A DNA stretch of 64,000 bases from Shimia ponticola (lineage in GTDB: Bacteria; Pseudomonadota; Alphaproteobacteria; Rhodobacterales; Rhodobacteraceae). The stretch's first letter is position 1; the number at the start of each line of letters is the position of its first letter. Of the stretch, positions 52,511 to 62,605 are shown one piece after another. The position numbers and the translations under genes were made by a program. The stretch is from positions 248,001-312,000 of the forward strand of contig NZ_VCDK01000003.1 in assembly GCF_007995215.1 (NCBI RefSeq), read 5' to 3'. The notes beneath the pieces were generated by a model that did no database searches, was not told the DNA's origin, and was given only the letters and a program-made list of their open reading frames with translations.

Positions 52511-53788
52511 TTATCCTGACGCACCCACCTCTTCGGCGATTTCCTGATCGGTTTCGATATAGACCTCTTGCGCGACCTCCAGCGCAACCGGCGATGCGGT
52601 TGGCAGGATGGGCGCATAGGTGGTCGCCTCATAGTCGTCATCGGCAAATGCTGGCGCCCGCTGAGTCATCCGGAACATGGCATAGGCTGCAAGTCCAAGC
52701 ATCAGGGATGCGATGAAGAGAAAGAAGCCGTTCGGCCCCAATGCCCCCATCACGTAGCCTGTGATCAGCGGGCCAGCGATGGCGCCCACACCATTGATGA
52801 ACAGCAGACCGCCAGAAGCGGCAGGCATGTCTTCGTATTCGATGTAATCATTGGTGTAGGCCAAGAGCAGGGCATAAAGCGGGTTCGAAGTTCCACCCAC
52901 AATAAAGCCGACGACCAAGAGCGTGTAGAACGAGCCCCCGAACAGGAAATAATACAGCGCCGCAGCGCCCCCGATCGCCGCACAGGCAAGGATCAGGATA
53001 CGGCGATCAATCCGGTCTGAAACAAAGCCGATAGGAAACTGCAGGACCAGGGCGCCCACGTAGATCGTCGCAATAAACGTCGAGATTTCACCGACACTCA
53101 GCCCGATCTGCGTCGCAAAAACGGCTGCCATCCCGAATTGGGCCGAAAAGACACCGCCCAGCAAAAACATGCCCACACAGCCCAGAGGCGAGGTGCGATA
53201 AAGCTCTTTCAAAGACATCGGCTTGGTGCTGTCGAACGGCGGCGTGGGCGACACACTCAGCAGGATCGGCGTAAAGGCGAGGCTGACGAGGATCGACGGG
53301 ATCACGAACAGGATATAACCAGACGGATCGCCCAGAACCAAAAGCCCCTGTGCTGCCACAACACCCGACATCTGGACGATCATGTACATCGACAGGGCCT
53401 TGCCCCGGTTTTCGGTCGTGGTCGCGTTGTTGAGCCAGCTTTCGGCAGTCACATAGAGACCGCAGAAACAAAACCCGATGACGACACGGCCCAACGTCCA
53501 AGAAATAGGGTCGGTCAGCACGGGAAAGGTAATCAGCGTGGCAGAGACCAGCGACCCCAGCGCGGCAAAGACCCGGATGTGCCCGACGCGTCGGATCAAT
53601 TCTGGTGTCATGCGGGACGACACGAGAAAGCCAGCGAAATAGGCCGACATCACGACCGACATCTGAAGCGTCGAGAACCCTTCGATTTCGCCACGAACAC
53701 CCAAAAGGGTCCCCTGAAGGCCGTTGCCAACCATGAGCAGCATCATTCCAAGCAACAGCGCCCATGCGGAGTTGAGAACCTGTAACAT
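52511..53788 (-). CDS. MFS transporter (YcaD-like)
   Basis: A 425-residue major facilitator protein with 12 helices, similar in layout to the YcaD group. It has GFLVSSRMTPELIRRVGHIR after helix 2, FCFCGLYVTAESWLNNATT in helix 4-5, and FPIGFVSDRIDRRILIL between the two halves. An acidic cytoplasmic tail of about 45 residues ends the protein (QEVYIETDQEIAEEV). Substrate is unknown. Confidence 0.87.
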   Translation of the reverse strand: MLQVLNSAWALLLGMMLLMVGNGLQGTLLGVRGEIEGFSTLQMSVVMSAYFAGFLVSSRMTPELIRRVGHIRVFAALGSLVSATLITFPVLTDPISWTLGRVVIGFCFCGLYVTAESWLNNATTTENRGKALSMYMIVQMSGVVAAQGLLVLGDPSGYILFVIPSILVSLAFTPILLSVSPTPPFDSTKPMSLKELYRTSPLGCVGMFLLGGVFSAQFGMAAVFATQIGLSVGEISTFIATIYVGALVLQFPIGFVSDRIDRRILILACAAIGGAAALYYFLFGGSFYTLLVVGFIVGGTSNPLYALLLAYTNDYIEYEDMPAASGGLLFINGVGAIAGPLITGYVMGALGPNGFFLFIASLMLGLAAYAMFRMTQRAPAFADDDYEATTYAPILPTASPVALEVAQEVYIETDQEIAEEVGASG

Positions 53789-53879
53789 GGCACGATCCTT
53801 TGCTGCCTGTTTGGCCGCCGCTTACGCCTGCCGCCGCGCGCAATCTAGCGCGCCACGACGCCGCACAGTCGTTTTCGGA

Positions 53880-54935
53880 TCACGATGCCAAATTCGGCCA
53901 CAGAAGCGAGGCATCACCATAGCTAAAGAACCGATAGTTCTGTGCGATTGCATGTTCGTATATCGCATCAGTTCGGTCTTTGCCCACAAATGCGGCGACC
54001 AGCATCATCAGCGTCGATTTTGGTAAGTGGAAATTGGTCATCAGACCATCGGCTGCGTGAAACTCAAACCCGGGCGTGATGAAGATATCTGTGTCACCTT
54101 CCCAGGCGCGTGTCTGGCCACCACGCGCCGCCGTTTCCAGCAAACGCAGCGCCGTCGTGCCAACCGGGACAACCCGATCTCCGCGCGCTTTGGTCTCTGC
54201 AATCAGATCAGCGGTCTCTTCGCTCACGCTGCCCCATTCGGCGTGCATCTTGTGATCGCGGATGTCATCGACCTTGACCGGAAGAAACGTCCCTGCCCCG
54301 ACATGCAGCGTGACAAAGGAATGATCCACGCCGCGCCGTTCAAGGCTTGCCATAACGCCGTCGTCAAAGTGAAGCGACGCTGTCGGCGCCGCCACGGCCC
54401 CCTGCTCGCGGGCAAAGATCGGTTGATAGTCGTCTTTGTCTTGTTCATCCGCCGGGCGCTTGGCGGCGATATAGGGAGGCAGAGGCATTTGCCCCGCCTG
54501 TTCCAAAGCCGCGTCAAAGTCGCCTTCTGCATCAAAGCGCAAGCGCGCCTGCCCGTCCGCCTTTTCGATGAGGGTCGCACGCAGGGTATCGGAGAAAACC
54601 ACGATCTCCCCTTCGGCCCATTTGCGCAAAGGTTTGACCAAGGCCATCCAACAGCCATCGGCCTCTGGCGACAGCAACGTGACCTCGATCTTGGCTTCGA
54701 CGACGCCTTGAGCGCTGTTGCGTGTGCGCGTGCCAAACAGGCGCGCAGGGATCACCTTGGTATCGTTAAAGATCAGCCTGTCGCCCGGATAGAGATGATC
54801 AGCAAGGTCGCGGACAACTGCGTCGCGTATGGCGTTTTGGTGGGACACCAACAGGCGCGCAGACGATCGCGGGCGCGCAGGGCGCGTCGCAATCAGCCGT
54901 TCAGGCAAATCAAAATCGAAGTCTGACAGTTTCAT
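53880..54935 (-). CDS. queA: S-adenosylmethionine:tRNA ribosyltransferase-isomerase
   Basis: Transfers and rearranges ribose from SAM to 7-aminomethyl-deazaguanine in tRNA to give epoxyqueuosine. It is 351 residues. Motifs are [20 protein letters not shown] at the start, [56 protein letters not shown], and [18 protein letters not shown]. The [12 protein letters not shown] segment is the usual SAM-site signature. It follows the large AsmA-like gene on the same strand with a 14-base gap. Confidence 0.96.
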   Translation of the reverse strand: MKLSDFDFDLPERLIATRPARPRSSARLLVSHQNAIRDAVVRDLADHLYPGDRLIFNDTKVIPARLFGTRTRNSAQGVVEAKIEVTLLSPEADGCWMALVKPLRKWAEGEIVVFSDTLRATLIEKADGQARLRFDAEGDFDAALEQAGQMPLPPYIAAKRPADEQDKDDYQPIFAREQGAVAAPTASLHFDDGVMASLERRGVDHSFVTLHVGAGTFLPVKVDDIRDHKMHAEWGSVSEETADLIAETKARGDRVVPVGTTALRLLETAARGGQTRAWEGDTDIFITPGFEFHAADGLMTNFHLPKSTLMMLVAAFVGKDRTDAIYEHAIAQNYRFFSYGDASLLWPNLAS

Positions 54936-54949
54936 GAGACCTGCGTCAG

Positions 54950-57900
54950 TTATTGGCCCAGCTTGGGCGGAGGACGGCGGAAAATCTCTCTGAACATGGC
55001 AGGCGTCAAGACCGAGAATGGGTTGACCGCGACGTCAGGCTGATCAGGGGTGCCGCGCAGGTTGAAGTTGAACCCAATCAAGCCTTCGCCCCGACGCGTG
55101 AATATCGAGCCGATCCCGTTCAACAGGTAAAGGGGAGAGATAACACCCTGGAAGTCCAACCTATTTGATCCCAATGCATAAATGCCGTCCAAAGAGACTC
55201 CCAAGGATGGACCTACCGCGCTGCTTTGACTGACGATGATCTGCTCGGGAGTTAGCCGGAAGGTGGCCTCGGTGGTCGAGAAAGCAAGCCCATTTCCGTC
55301 CAGTTGGCGCAGAAGTCCCACAACGCTGATTGCGTCGATCATTTCCGCCATGATCGGCAGGTTCTTGACGCGGATCGACTGCATTTCGATGCGACCGTCA
55401 TATTGCCCTTCACCCGCGCGCGGAGTGAGCGTCATTTGCAAGGCTCCGCCGCGCACGTTTTGCACAAATCCGGCGTCGCGGATGATGGCGCCAGCGTCGT
55501 CCCCTTGCAGACGGACCGTTGGCCCGTGCGTGCCCGGTTCCAACCGCCCGGTGATGCGCGCGCCGCCATTGATCAAACCCTCGAAATTGCCTGTCAGCCC
55601 CCCTGCAGTTCTCAGATTGGCGCGCACATTTCGCAGGACAATACCGCTTGTGATGCGCACTTGATCAAGGCGGACGTCAATAGGCCCGCCATCGCCGTCT
55701 GCTGCCGCGCCGCCTCCGAACTCTGCATTGCGAAGATCAAGGCTCCCGCCGCCCAGCAAGACAGCCGGACTTGCGCCAGCGCCCCGGTTCTCCAAGGTAA
55801 CAGGCCCATCAAACCAATCACCAACGGTCAAACGCGCAAGGTCAACGCCCTGAAACGCGCCGCCGTCGCCCAATCTCAGGGCACCCGTGGCCGATAGGCC
55901 TGGCCCGGAAAGCTCGATACGGTCGACACCGGGCGATCTGCCCAACGTCCCAGAAACACGCAATGCGCCCCGTGTGTCGGGCGATTTTCGCCAGCCCACC
56001 TGCGGCACGGACACGGCAATTCCAGCAAGATCTGAGATCAGATCGAATTCAGGCGGTTGCCCGGGCGGAAGCGATACGGTCAGATCACCTGTCCCAACCC
56101 CTTCAACGCTGCCGGGTGGCAGATTGATGGCAAAAGCGTCCAGCGCAGCAGGCGTCAATTCGACCTCACCCACCACCTGTGATCCGACACCCGGGGTCCC
56201 AAAAGGCTGCCGCCAAGCGCCTTCAAATGCCACGCCATCCAAGATTCCAAGCCCGCCGATCTCGATCCCACTGCGATCAACGCTCAGGTTCAGGCTATCT
56301 GCCGCAAAGACCCGGTTCTCGATAAGGGTGGTCGATTGAACATCCTGCAAGGTGCCCTTCACATCAAACCCGACTTCGTTGCCCTGAATGTTCCCTTTGA
56401 CCGGGAATGACACCACGGCAGAAACCTCAGCCGTGCCGTCAGCCAAGGTCACGGGCTGATTGGCCTTGGTCAAAAACTGAAACGGGCGCTGATCAAGGAT
56501 GGACAGGGTGGCCGGGATTGGGCCGCTGGTATTCAGCGTCAGTTGGGCCTGCCCAGGTCTCACGCGGAGGTCCGGAATGACGAACCGGCTGTTGCGCGCC
56601 GTGACGGTGCCTCCTTGGGGGGCCGTCATCTGCCCCTGATCAATCAGCACCACGGCTGTGTTCTTGGCCAGTTGCACCGCCCCGCGCGCCTGTTCCACCG
56701 GTGGCAGGTTCGGCATCACACGCACGGTCGCATCCTCGTAGAAATGCGTCAGGCCCAGTTCAAAACTGCCGCCCGCGCGGGCACGCAGCACCGCTGTGAT
56801 GTCTGTGAATGTGGCGTCGAGGATATTGTTCGACAGCCAACGGCGCACCCCCGGTGTCGCGGCTTCGGGCCAAAAGGCAAACAGGCGCTCTGGCGAAAGC
56901 GTATCGACACGCGCATCAAGCGAGACATCCCAACCATCGCTGCGCCCGGCGATCAGACCTGTGAGCACGCCAAGACTATCTCCGTCACGGATCAGGGCCT
57001 GCCCGATCTCAACCGTGAACGGATCAAGACGGAGCCGAAAGTCAAAATCGCCCGCGTCTATTGATCGGGCCTCCTCAAAGACATCGGCTGGGTTGGCGGT
57101 CAGTTCGGTGACCTGAAACTGTCCGATGATCTCTTCGGGCACCGCGCCATTGTAGGCTGTGAAAAGCGCGCTGCCCGCCGCACGTACCCTGCCCCAACCG
57201 CTGTCGATCAGAACCTCTTCGAAAGAAAGCCTTTGCTGGTTGGGATCAAAGCTTAGGTTCAAACGCGCATCCGAGAACGGCACAGGTCTGGTGCGCAAGG
57301 TCGGTTGCAACACCCCCTCGCTCAACTCAAGGCTGGCAAACAAGGGGCCGAGGCCTTCGGCAGATACCGTCACCTGAAGCGAGCCAGACAGCGACGCGTC
57401 CACCACACCCAGAAATGAAAGGGCGGCAGCTTGGCTTGCGATATCGGCCGCAGCCGCGTCTTCGATGATGGCCGCCATGTCGACAGCCCCGGTTGCCCGG
57501 TCGCGTTCAAGCGTCAAGGACAGCGCCGCCAAATCCTGCCGCCCGGTCAAAAGCGCGACTTCGGACGTAATCAGCAGGCTCTCTTCATCCTGAACCAAGC
57601 GCATGGATCCGCCATCGCCGGTCCAAATCTGTCCGCTCATGGCATCGGTGTAATTCACCGTCACCGACTGAACGCTGATATCCTCGATCCGTGAGACGGC
57701 GTCGCGATCCAGAAAGCGGTCGATATCGGACATCAGCGTGGCCAGCGACACTGATTGATCCACGCTGCCTTCACCAAAGCCCAAATCAAAGCTGCCATCT
57801 GCGCGCCGATCCAGCCGCAAGACCGCACCAACCATCTGGAGCCGACGCAGATCGACATCGCCGCGCAAAAGCGGGTTCAAGGCAATATCACCCTGAAGCC

Positions 57901-58225
57901 GCTTCAGGTCTGCGAGAGGTACATTGTTGGCGTCAAAAAGCGCCACATCCGACAAATAGATTTGCGGTCGAAACCGGTCGCTCAGCCCGACTTCGATCTT
58001 GCGAAACGTGATCCGTCCTTGTGGCAAAAGCAGGTTCACACGTTCAATGACTTTGTCCGTGATCCACAGACCCGCGTTCATCGGCTTGGCCTGCAGGTAT
58101 TTGGCCCCGCCAAAGACGCCAGCGGCCAACACCGCAAACAAAGCGACCAACACCCAACGCATCCGCTTTGGGCGGTGCGGCGGGCGCAACTCTTTGGTCA
58201 CATGACTGTCGGCCTGCTCTGTCAC
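54950..58225 (-). CDS. AsmA/YhdP-like envelope protein (DUF3971)
   Basis: A 1091-residue protein anchored by one N-terminal helix (residues 24-43, [16 protein letters not shown]) after a short basic cytoplasmic segment. The rest is periplasmic and almost wholly beta-repeat. The DUF3971 region is central (about 300-600), and an AsmA-like C-terminal domain ends [15 protein letters not shown]. Members (YhdP, TamB, YdbH) form long hydrophobic grooves that carry phospholipids between the membranes; assignment to YhdP is by architecture. It lies upstream of queA in one unit and is divergent from bcp. Confidence 0.85.
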   Translation of the reverse strand: MTEQADSHVTKELRPPHRPKRMRWVLVALFAVLAAGVFGGAKYLQAKPMNAGLWITDKVIERVNLLLPQGRITFRKIEVGLSDRFRPQIYLSDVALFDANNVPLADLKRLQGDIALNPLLRGDVDLRRLQMVGAVLRLDRRADGSFDLGFGEGSVDQSVSLATLMSDIDRFLDRDAVSRIEDISVQSVTVNYTDAMSGQIWTGDGGSMRLVQDEESLLITSEVALLTGRQDLAALSLTLERDRATGAVDMAAIIEDAAAADIASQAAALSFLGVVDASLSGSLQVTVSAEGLGPLFASLELSEGVLQPTLRTRPVPFSDARLNLSFDPNQQRLSFEEVLIDSGWGRVRAAGSALFTAYNGAVPEEIIGQFQVTELTANPADVFEEARSIDAGDFDFRLRLDPFTVEIGQALIRDGDSLGVLTGLIAGRSDGWDVSLDARVDTLSPERLFAFWPEAATPGVRRWLSNNILDATFTDITAVLRARAGGSFELGLTHFYEDATVRVMPNLPPVEQARGAVQLAKNTAVVLIDQGQMTAPQGGTVTARNSRFVIPDLRVRPGQAQLTLNTSGPIPATLSILDQRPFQFLTKANQPVTLADGTAEVSAVVSFPVKGNIQGNEVGFDVKGTLQDVQSTTLIENRVFAADSLNLSVDRSGIEIGGLGILDGVAFEGAWRQPFGTPGVGSQVVGEVELTPAALDAFAINLPPGSVEGVGTGDLTVSLPPGQPPEFDLISDLAGIAVSVPQVGWRKSPDTRGALRVSGTLGRSPGVDRIELSGPGLSATGALRLGDGGAFQGVDLARLTVGDWFDGPVTLENRGAGASPAVLLGGGSLDLRNAEFGGGAAADGDGGPIDVRLDQVRITSGIVLRNVRANLRTAGGLTGNFEGLINGGARITGRLEPGTHGPTVRLQGDDAGAIIRDAGFVQNVRGGALQMTLTPRAGEGQYDGRIEMQSIRVKNLPIMAEMIDAISVVGLLRQLDGNGLAFSTTEATFRLTPEQIIVSQSSAVGPSLGVSLDGIYALGSNRLDFQGVISPLYLLNGIGSIFTRRGEGLIGFNFNLRGTPDQPDVAVNPFSVLTPAMFREIFRRPPPKLGQ

Positions 58226-58334
58226 GCTGGCTGGGTCTCCTGCCGGATAGAATTGTGCAACTTCCCGAAACGCACTTTAACTTCCTCTCGCCTGTCCTAA
58301 AACCTTGTTCACCACCAGAATTTAGGAGGTCTCC

Positions 58335-58796
58335 TTGCTTGAGATTGGCGATACCGCTCCGGACTTTACACTGCCACGTGATGGCGGCGAAACAATGACA
58401 TTGTCAGCGCAACGGCCGGGAAAGGTTGTGCTGTACTTTTATCCCAAGGATGACACACCCGGCTGCACCAAGGAAGCCATCGCATTCACAGATCATCTTC
58501 AGGCCTTCGCGGATGCCAACACCACCATCATAGGCGTCAGCAAGGACCCGGTGTCCAAGCACGATAAGTTCATCGCCAAACATGAGCTGAAGGTCGCGCT
58601 TGTCTCTGACGAGGACAGCGACGTGTGCGAGCAATACGGCGTCTGGGTCGAAAAGAACATGTATGGCAAGAAATACATGGGCATCGAACGCGCCACGTAT
58701 CTGATCGACGGTGACGGCAAAATCGCGCAGATCTGGCGCAAGGTGAAAGTGCCGGGCCACGCCGAAAAGGTGCTTGAGGCCACGCAAGCCATCTAG
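58335..58796 (+). CDS. bcp: thioredoxin-dependent peroxiredoxin (Bcp/PrxQ)
   Basis: A 153-residue peroxiredoxin that reduces hydrogen peroxide and organic peroxides. The peroxidatic Cys44 is in PKDDTPGCTKEAIAF. The resolving cysteine that some Bcp proteins have five residues later is missing (Ala/Ile there); the only other cysteine is in DSDVCEQYGVW, so it may work by a different disulfide or as a one-cysteine enzyme. The start is TTG at 58335: AGGAGG (58324-58329) is 5 bases before it and homologues begin at this point. Confidence 0.93.
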   Translation: MLEIGDTAPDFTLPRDGGETMTLSAQRPGKVVLYFYPKDDTPGCTKEAIAFTDHLQAFADANTTIIGVSKDPVSKHDKFIAKHELKVALVSDEDSDVCEQYGVWVEKNMYGKKYMGIERATYLIDGDGKIAQIWRKVKVPGHAEKVLEATQAI

Positions 58797-58803
58797 CCAA
58801 TGC

Positions 58804-58824
58804 GTCCCGGGCTTGACCCGGGAC
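58804..58824. repeat. CCCGGG hairpin repeat between bcp and the DUF455 gene
   Basis: GTCCCGGG and CCCGGGAC are perfect 8-bp arms around CTTGA, 8 bases after the bcp stop. Its composition and core match the elements at 13351-13412, and more loosely 39182-39205. It may end or stabilise the bcp transcript. Confidence 0.55.
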
Positions 58825-58847
58825 CTCGCGCCTTGGATAGCGGGGCC

Positions 58848-59681
58848 ATGACCCAGACTTTGACACAAATGGCTACCGAGGTTCTGACCACAGCCGATGG
58901 TCGCGCCAAGACAGAGCTCTCGCGCAAACACGCGGCAACTTGGTTTGCAGCCCGAAAGGACGGCAACGACATTCCGGTTGGAACCGCGACCCCGCCGTTG
59001 CGCCCTTCCCGCCCCGCAAAACCGGAACTCCTTGATCCGCGCGACGTGCCGCGACGCAGGCCGGGCAGTCCCGAGGGCCGCAAAGCCTTGTTGCACGCGG
59101 TTGCGCATATAGAGCTTAATGCCGTGGACCTGCACTGGGACATCATCGCCCGCTTTGGTCATATTCAAATGCCTGTAGGGTTTTATGACGACTGGGTCCG
59201 TGCCGCAGACGAAGAAAGCAAGCATTTCAATCTGGTATCAGATTGCCTTGAAGCGATGGAAAGCTTTTACGGAGACCTGCCTGCCCATGCCGGCATGTGG
59301 CGCGCTGCAGAGGACACAGCAGACGACATCATGGGCCGTCTGGCCGTAGTCCCAATGGTCCTTGAAGCCCGCGGGCTGGACGTCACACCGGGCATGATCG
59401 ACATCTTCAAACGCGCGAAAGCCGATGACGCCGTTGCCGCGCTTGAGGTGATCTACGCCGAAGAGGTCAGCCATGTGGCCTACGGGTCCAAATGGTTCCA
59501 CTACCTGTGTGGAGCGCAAGGCGAAGACCCAAAACCGCTTTTCCACGCTCTGGTCCGGAAATACTTTCACGGCAATCTCAAGGCTCCATTCAACGAGGAA
59601 AAGCGCGCAGAGGCTGGCATTGCGCCGGATTTCTACTGGCCGTTGGCAGATCAAATCCCGCCGCGCCCTGGCTTGACCTGA
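58848..59681 (+). CDS. DUF455 ferritin-like protein
   Basis: A 277-residue protein of the DUF455 family, which has a ferritin-like four-helix fold. The diiron-type motifs are HIELNAVDLHWDIIARFG, AADEESKHFNLV and YAEEVSHVAYGSKWF, supplying paired Glu and His ligands. The function of the family is not established; similarity to MiaE-like tRNA hydroxylases has been suggested on structural grounds. The ATG at 58848 is chosen because upstream codons come from the hairpin repeat. It lies 51 bases after bcp, so an oxidative-stress link is possible but unproven. Confidence 0.85.
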   Translation: MTQTLTQMATEVLTTADGRAKTELSRKHAATWFAARKDGNDIPVGTATPPLRPSRPAKPELLDPRDVPRRRPGSPEGRKALLHAVAHIELNAVDLHWDIIARFGHIQMPVGFYDDWVRAADEESKHFNLVSDCLEAMESFYGDLPAHAGMWRAAEDTADDIMGRLAVVPMVLEARGLDVTPGMIDIFKRAKADDAVAALEVIYAEEVSHVAYGSKWFHYLCGAQGEDPKPLFHALVRKYFHGNLKAPFNEEKRAEAGIAPDFYWPLADQIPPRPGLT

Positions 59682-59697
59682 TCCTCTGGGGTGTCGT

Positions 59698-60528
59698 TTA
59701 GGCAAGCCGATCTGACAAAAACCGGATCACGTCATTGACCTTTCCCCTCGTCGGGCTGCCCTGTTTGTCGACCAAATCAGCCGTCAAACATGAATGTGGA
59801 AACCGCATCGGGCCGTTGGGGTTACGATCCTTATCCCTCAATTCATGATCATCGACCCGCGCGGGGCCAAACACCGCCTGAATGGCCTCGATCCGTGCAT
59901 TCCGGCAGACCCGGTCCCCCGCAAACCGCAATGTCATGACATCCGTCTCGGACGCTGAGAGCGCTGTACGTTCCTGATCCGTCAGTTGAAGATCACCGTG
60001 CTGATTGCGATGGAGCGACAATGGCAGACTTGGCTGGCTTGCCACCGGTGCCGTCACCCAAGGGTCAAGCGCCATCGAAATGGCAAAACCGCCGCTCATG
60101 CACATGCCCACAACTCCGATGCCCGGCCCGCCGACCTCGGAATGCAGCACCTGACCCAGATGCCGCAGCCAAGTCGTGATCGGACCGGACCGGTTGGCCC
60201 TGAGCGCCCCCATCTCGCGGCTGATGCACAACCGTGCTGCCCCCTTTACACCACCGACGGGCGCAAGCGGCCGCTGACCCGTGCCATAAAGATCGGGACA
60301 CCAGACGATAAATCGCTCAGCCAACCAATGCGCCAGCCGCCAGAATTCAGGCGTCATGCCAGGCAGTTCATGCAACAAAACAACGCCCCGCGCGCTGCTG
60401 ACATGGCCTGTTTTGTCGACGGGTCCCTTGGCAAAAATGCTATGCGTGATCCCTTCGTGAGAGATTGCGCGGTCGAACGGAAATGGCTGCGTTTGGCTGT
60501 GGCCCAGCCGGTCTTTTCTATCGGGCAT
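59698..60528 (-). CDS. dienelactone hydrolase family protein
   Basis: A 276-residue alpha/beta hydrolase. The nucleophile elbow reads GMCMSGGFAISMAL with a cysteine nucleophile, the hallmark of dienelactone hydrolases, and the oxyanion strand is VVLLHELPGMTPEFWRLAHW. The DLYGTGQRP loop and the C-terminal FPHSCLTADLVD histidine fit the family. No aromatic catabolic genes are near, so the natural substrate is open. It converges on the DUF455 gene with a 16-base gap. Confidence 0.85.
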   Translation of the reverse strand: MPDRKDRLGHSQTQPFPFDRAISHEGITHSIFAKGPVDKTGHVSSARGVVLLHELPGMTPEFWRLAHWLAERFIVWCPDLYGTGQRPLAPVGGVKGAARLCISREMGALRANRSGPITTWLRHLGQVLHSEVGGPGIGVVGMCMSGGFAISMALDPWVTAPVASQPSLPLSLHRNQHGDLQLTDQERTALSASETDVMTLRFAGDRVCRNARIEAIQAVFGPARVDDHELRDKDRNPNGPMRFPHSCLTADLVDKQGSPTRGKVNDVIRFLSDRLA

Positions 60529-60774
60529 GATCTGATGCGCTCCTTGGCAAACGCTGCCTCACCTTCAACGCAAGACCCCGCCCGTCCGAAACGGCATCTG
60601 CAAAGACGCCGGAAATCGGCGGTAACCCGCCAGAATCCAAGGAAATTGCCACAATCCTGCCGCAAACTGTCTTCAAATTTGTTGCGAGCCTGTAACCCGC
60701 CCGGTACAAGCGCGGAGGCTTTTGGGGAAGAGCCGCGAACCAACGAACTGCGTGGCTGAAGCGGGGCAAAGTGA
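60529..60774. other. 246-base gap before the M23 peptidase gene
   Basis: The gap between the divergent hydrolase and M23 genes contains two small GC-rich hairpins (GCCGGAAATCGGC; GGCGGTAACCCGCC) near 60612-60635 and no ORF with codon-like composition. Promoters for both genes should lie here, but I could not fix one with confidence. Confidence 0.4.
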
Positions 60775-62094
60775 ATGAAGCGTATTGTGCATAAGCTGCA
60801 TGTCGCACTTGAACGGAAATTACCGGAAAAGCGGCTGTTTCTACGCACCGATACCGAAACGCGATTTGTCCGTCTGGCCCCTGAAACACAACTGATCGGT
60901 TGGGTCGGATCTGCGGGCATCGTCGCATGGGCCATCGTGGCCACTGCCATCCTCTTGATGGATAGCATCGGGGCCGGCAACTTCCGCGAACAAGCCAAAC
61001 GCGAACAGGCCGTCTACGAAGAGCGTTTGAACAGCCTTGCCGTTCAGCGTGACGCCCGCGCCGCCGAAGCCGTTGCCGCCCAAGGCCGATTCAACACGGC
61101 GCTTGAACAGATTTCGCAAATGCAGTCCGAGCTTCTCGCTTCGGAGGAACGCCGCCGCGAACTGGAGCGCGGGATTGACGCGATGCAGGTGAAACTGGCC
61201 ACCGCGTTGCGCGAGCGTGAGACGGCGCTGAATGAACACTCTGCCCTTCTGGCAACGCTTGAGGAAAACGGTGGCGCTGCGCCAGAAGCTAACCGCGCCG
61301 CAGAAGTTGAATCGACATTGGCGTTCCTTTCGGACGCACTGGCTGACACAGCCGTCGAGCGTGACACGACCGCGCAAAACGCGAGCGTTGCACTGGATTA
61401 CGCCGCCGAAATGGAAACCGAATTGCGCCTGCTTGAGGCCCGCAACGACGAAATCTTCCGCCGTCTGGAAGAGGCCATGAATATTTCGGTCGAACCTCTG
61501 GACAAGATGTTCCGCCGCGCGGGTCTGAACACCGACAGCCTCATTGAACAGGTGCGTCGGGGATATTCCGGTCAAGGTGGACCTCTGACACCGTTGACCA
61601 TCTCGACCAAAGGCGGTCGTGCCAACCCGGATGCCGCGCGCGTGAACGGCATTCTCGGCGATCTCGATGAGATGAACCTTTACCGCATCGCGGCACAGCT
61701 CACGCCCTTTGTGCTTCCGGTGAATCCAGCGTCAGTGCGCAAGACATCGGGCTTTGGCCCGCGTTGGGGCCGTATGCATTACGGCACAGACTGGGCGGGT
61801 CCGATCGGCACCGACATTAAGGCGACGGCTGACGGTGTTGTTGTGCATGCTGGCTGGTCATCCGGTTACGGACGTTTGATCAAGATTCAGCACGAATTCG
61901 GGATCGAAACGCGGTATGCACACCTATCCAAGATTCGGGTCCGCGTCGGACAGCGCGTTTCGCGTGGACAACATATCGGAGACCTCGGTAACAGTGGCCG
62001 TTCCACTGGACCTCATCTACACTATGAAATCCGGGTCGGCGGCAAACCTGTTGACCCCATGATCTACATCAAGGCTGCACAAGATGTTCTCTAA
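60775..62094 (+). CDS. M23 (LytM-type) peptidoglycan endopeptidase
   Basis: A 439-residue bitopic membrane protein. A basic cytoplasmic N-terminus is followed by one helix (about 41-62, LIGWVGSAGIVAWAIVATAI) and a long coiled coil (about 70-250). The C-terminal M23 metallopeptidase domain has the zinc-site motifs MHYGTDWAGPIGTD and GPHLHYEIRVGG. Both zinc motifs look intact, so it is probably active rather than a regulatory LytM factor. It cleaves or organises peptidoglycan crosslinks in the periplasm. The last 11 bases overlap the bactofilin gene. The architecture matches LmdC-type hydrolases that are positioned by bactofilins. Confidence 0.92.
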   Translation: MKRIVHKLHVALERKLPEKRLFLRTDTETRFVRLAPETQLIGWVGSAGIVAWAIVATAILLMDSIGAGNFREQAKREQAVYEERLNSLAVQRDARAAEAVAAQGRFNTALEQISQMQSELLASEERRRELERGIDAMQVKLATALRERETALNEHSALLATLEENGGAAPEANRAAEVESTLAFLSDALADTAVERDTTAQNASVALDYAAEMETELRLLEARNDEIFRRLEEAMNISVEPLDKMFRRAGLNTDSLIEQVRRGYSGQGGPLTPLTISTKGGRANPDAARVNGILGDLDEMNLYRIAAQLTPFVLPVNPASVRKTSGFGPRWGRMHYGTDWAGPIGTDIKATADGVVVHAGWSSGYGRLIKIQHEFGIETRYAHLSKIRVRVGQRVSRGQHIGDLGNSGRSTGPHLHYEIRVGGKPVDPMIYIKAAQDVL

Positions 62095-62596
62095 AAGCAA
62101 AATCAACGAACCCGGCTCGGCATCCACCGACACGAGCAAAGCCGAGCGCCCCGCCGCTGCGGCACCAGAATTCAAAAGCTCCGCCTCTTCGGCGCCCGCG
62201 GCGACGCCAAAGGCAAAGCCGCCGGCATCCATCCTTTCATCGGACTTGCACGTTCAGGGCAACCTGCGCACCACGGGCGACATTCAGGTCGAAGGCACCG
62301 TCGAAGGTGACATCCGTGCGCACCTGCTGACTGTTGGCGAAGGCGCCACCATCAAAGGCGAATGCATGGCCGACGATGTTGTCGTGAACGGCCGCATCAT
62401 CGGTCGCGTGCGTGGCCTGAAAGTGCGTCTGACATCGACTGCCCGCGTCGAAGGCGACATCATCCACAAAACCATCGCCATTGAGTCCGGCGCCCATTTC
62501 GAAGGCTCGGTTCAGCGTCAGGACGATCCACTGGCAACCTCGGGCAAACCCGCGCCCAAGGCAGCCACCAAACCGGCTGCGGCGGCTGAAAGTTAA
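62084..62596 (+). CDS. bactofilin
   Basis: A 170-residue bactofilin. The central bactofilin domain (about residues 50-140) shows the repeating beta-helix pattern: [37 protein letters not shown] and the last turns to AHFEGSVQ. Flanking proline/alanine-rich tails are disordered, as usual. Bactofilins polymerise without nucleotide on the inner membrane and recruit peptidoglycan enzymes. The 11-base overlap with the M23 gene strongly suggests a pair that shapes the cell wall locally. Confidence 0.93.
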   Translation: MFSKSKINEPGSASTDTSKAERPAAAAPEFKSSASSAPAATPKAKPPASILSSDLHVQGNLRTTGDIQVEGTVEGDIRAHLLTVGEGATIKGECMADDVVVNGRIIGRVRGLKVRLTSTARVEGDIIHKTIAIESGAHFEGSVQRQDDPLATSGKPAPKAATKPAAAAES

Positions 62597-62605
62597 GCTG
62601 TCGAC

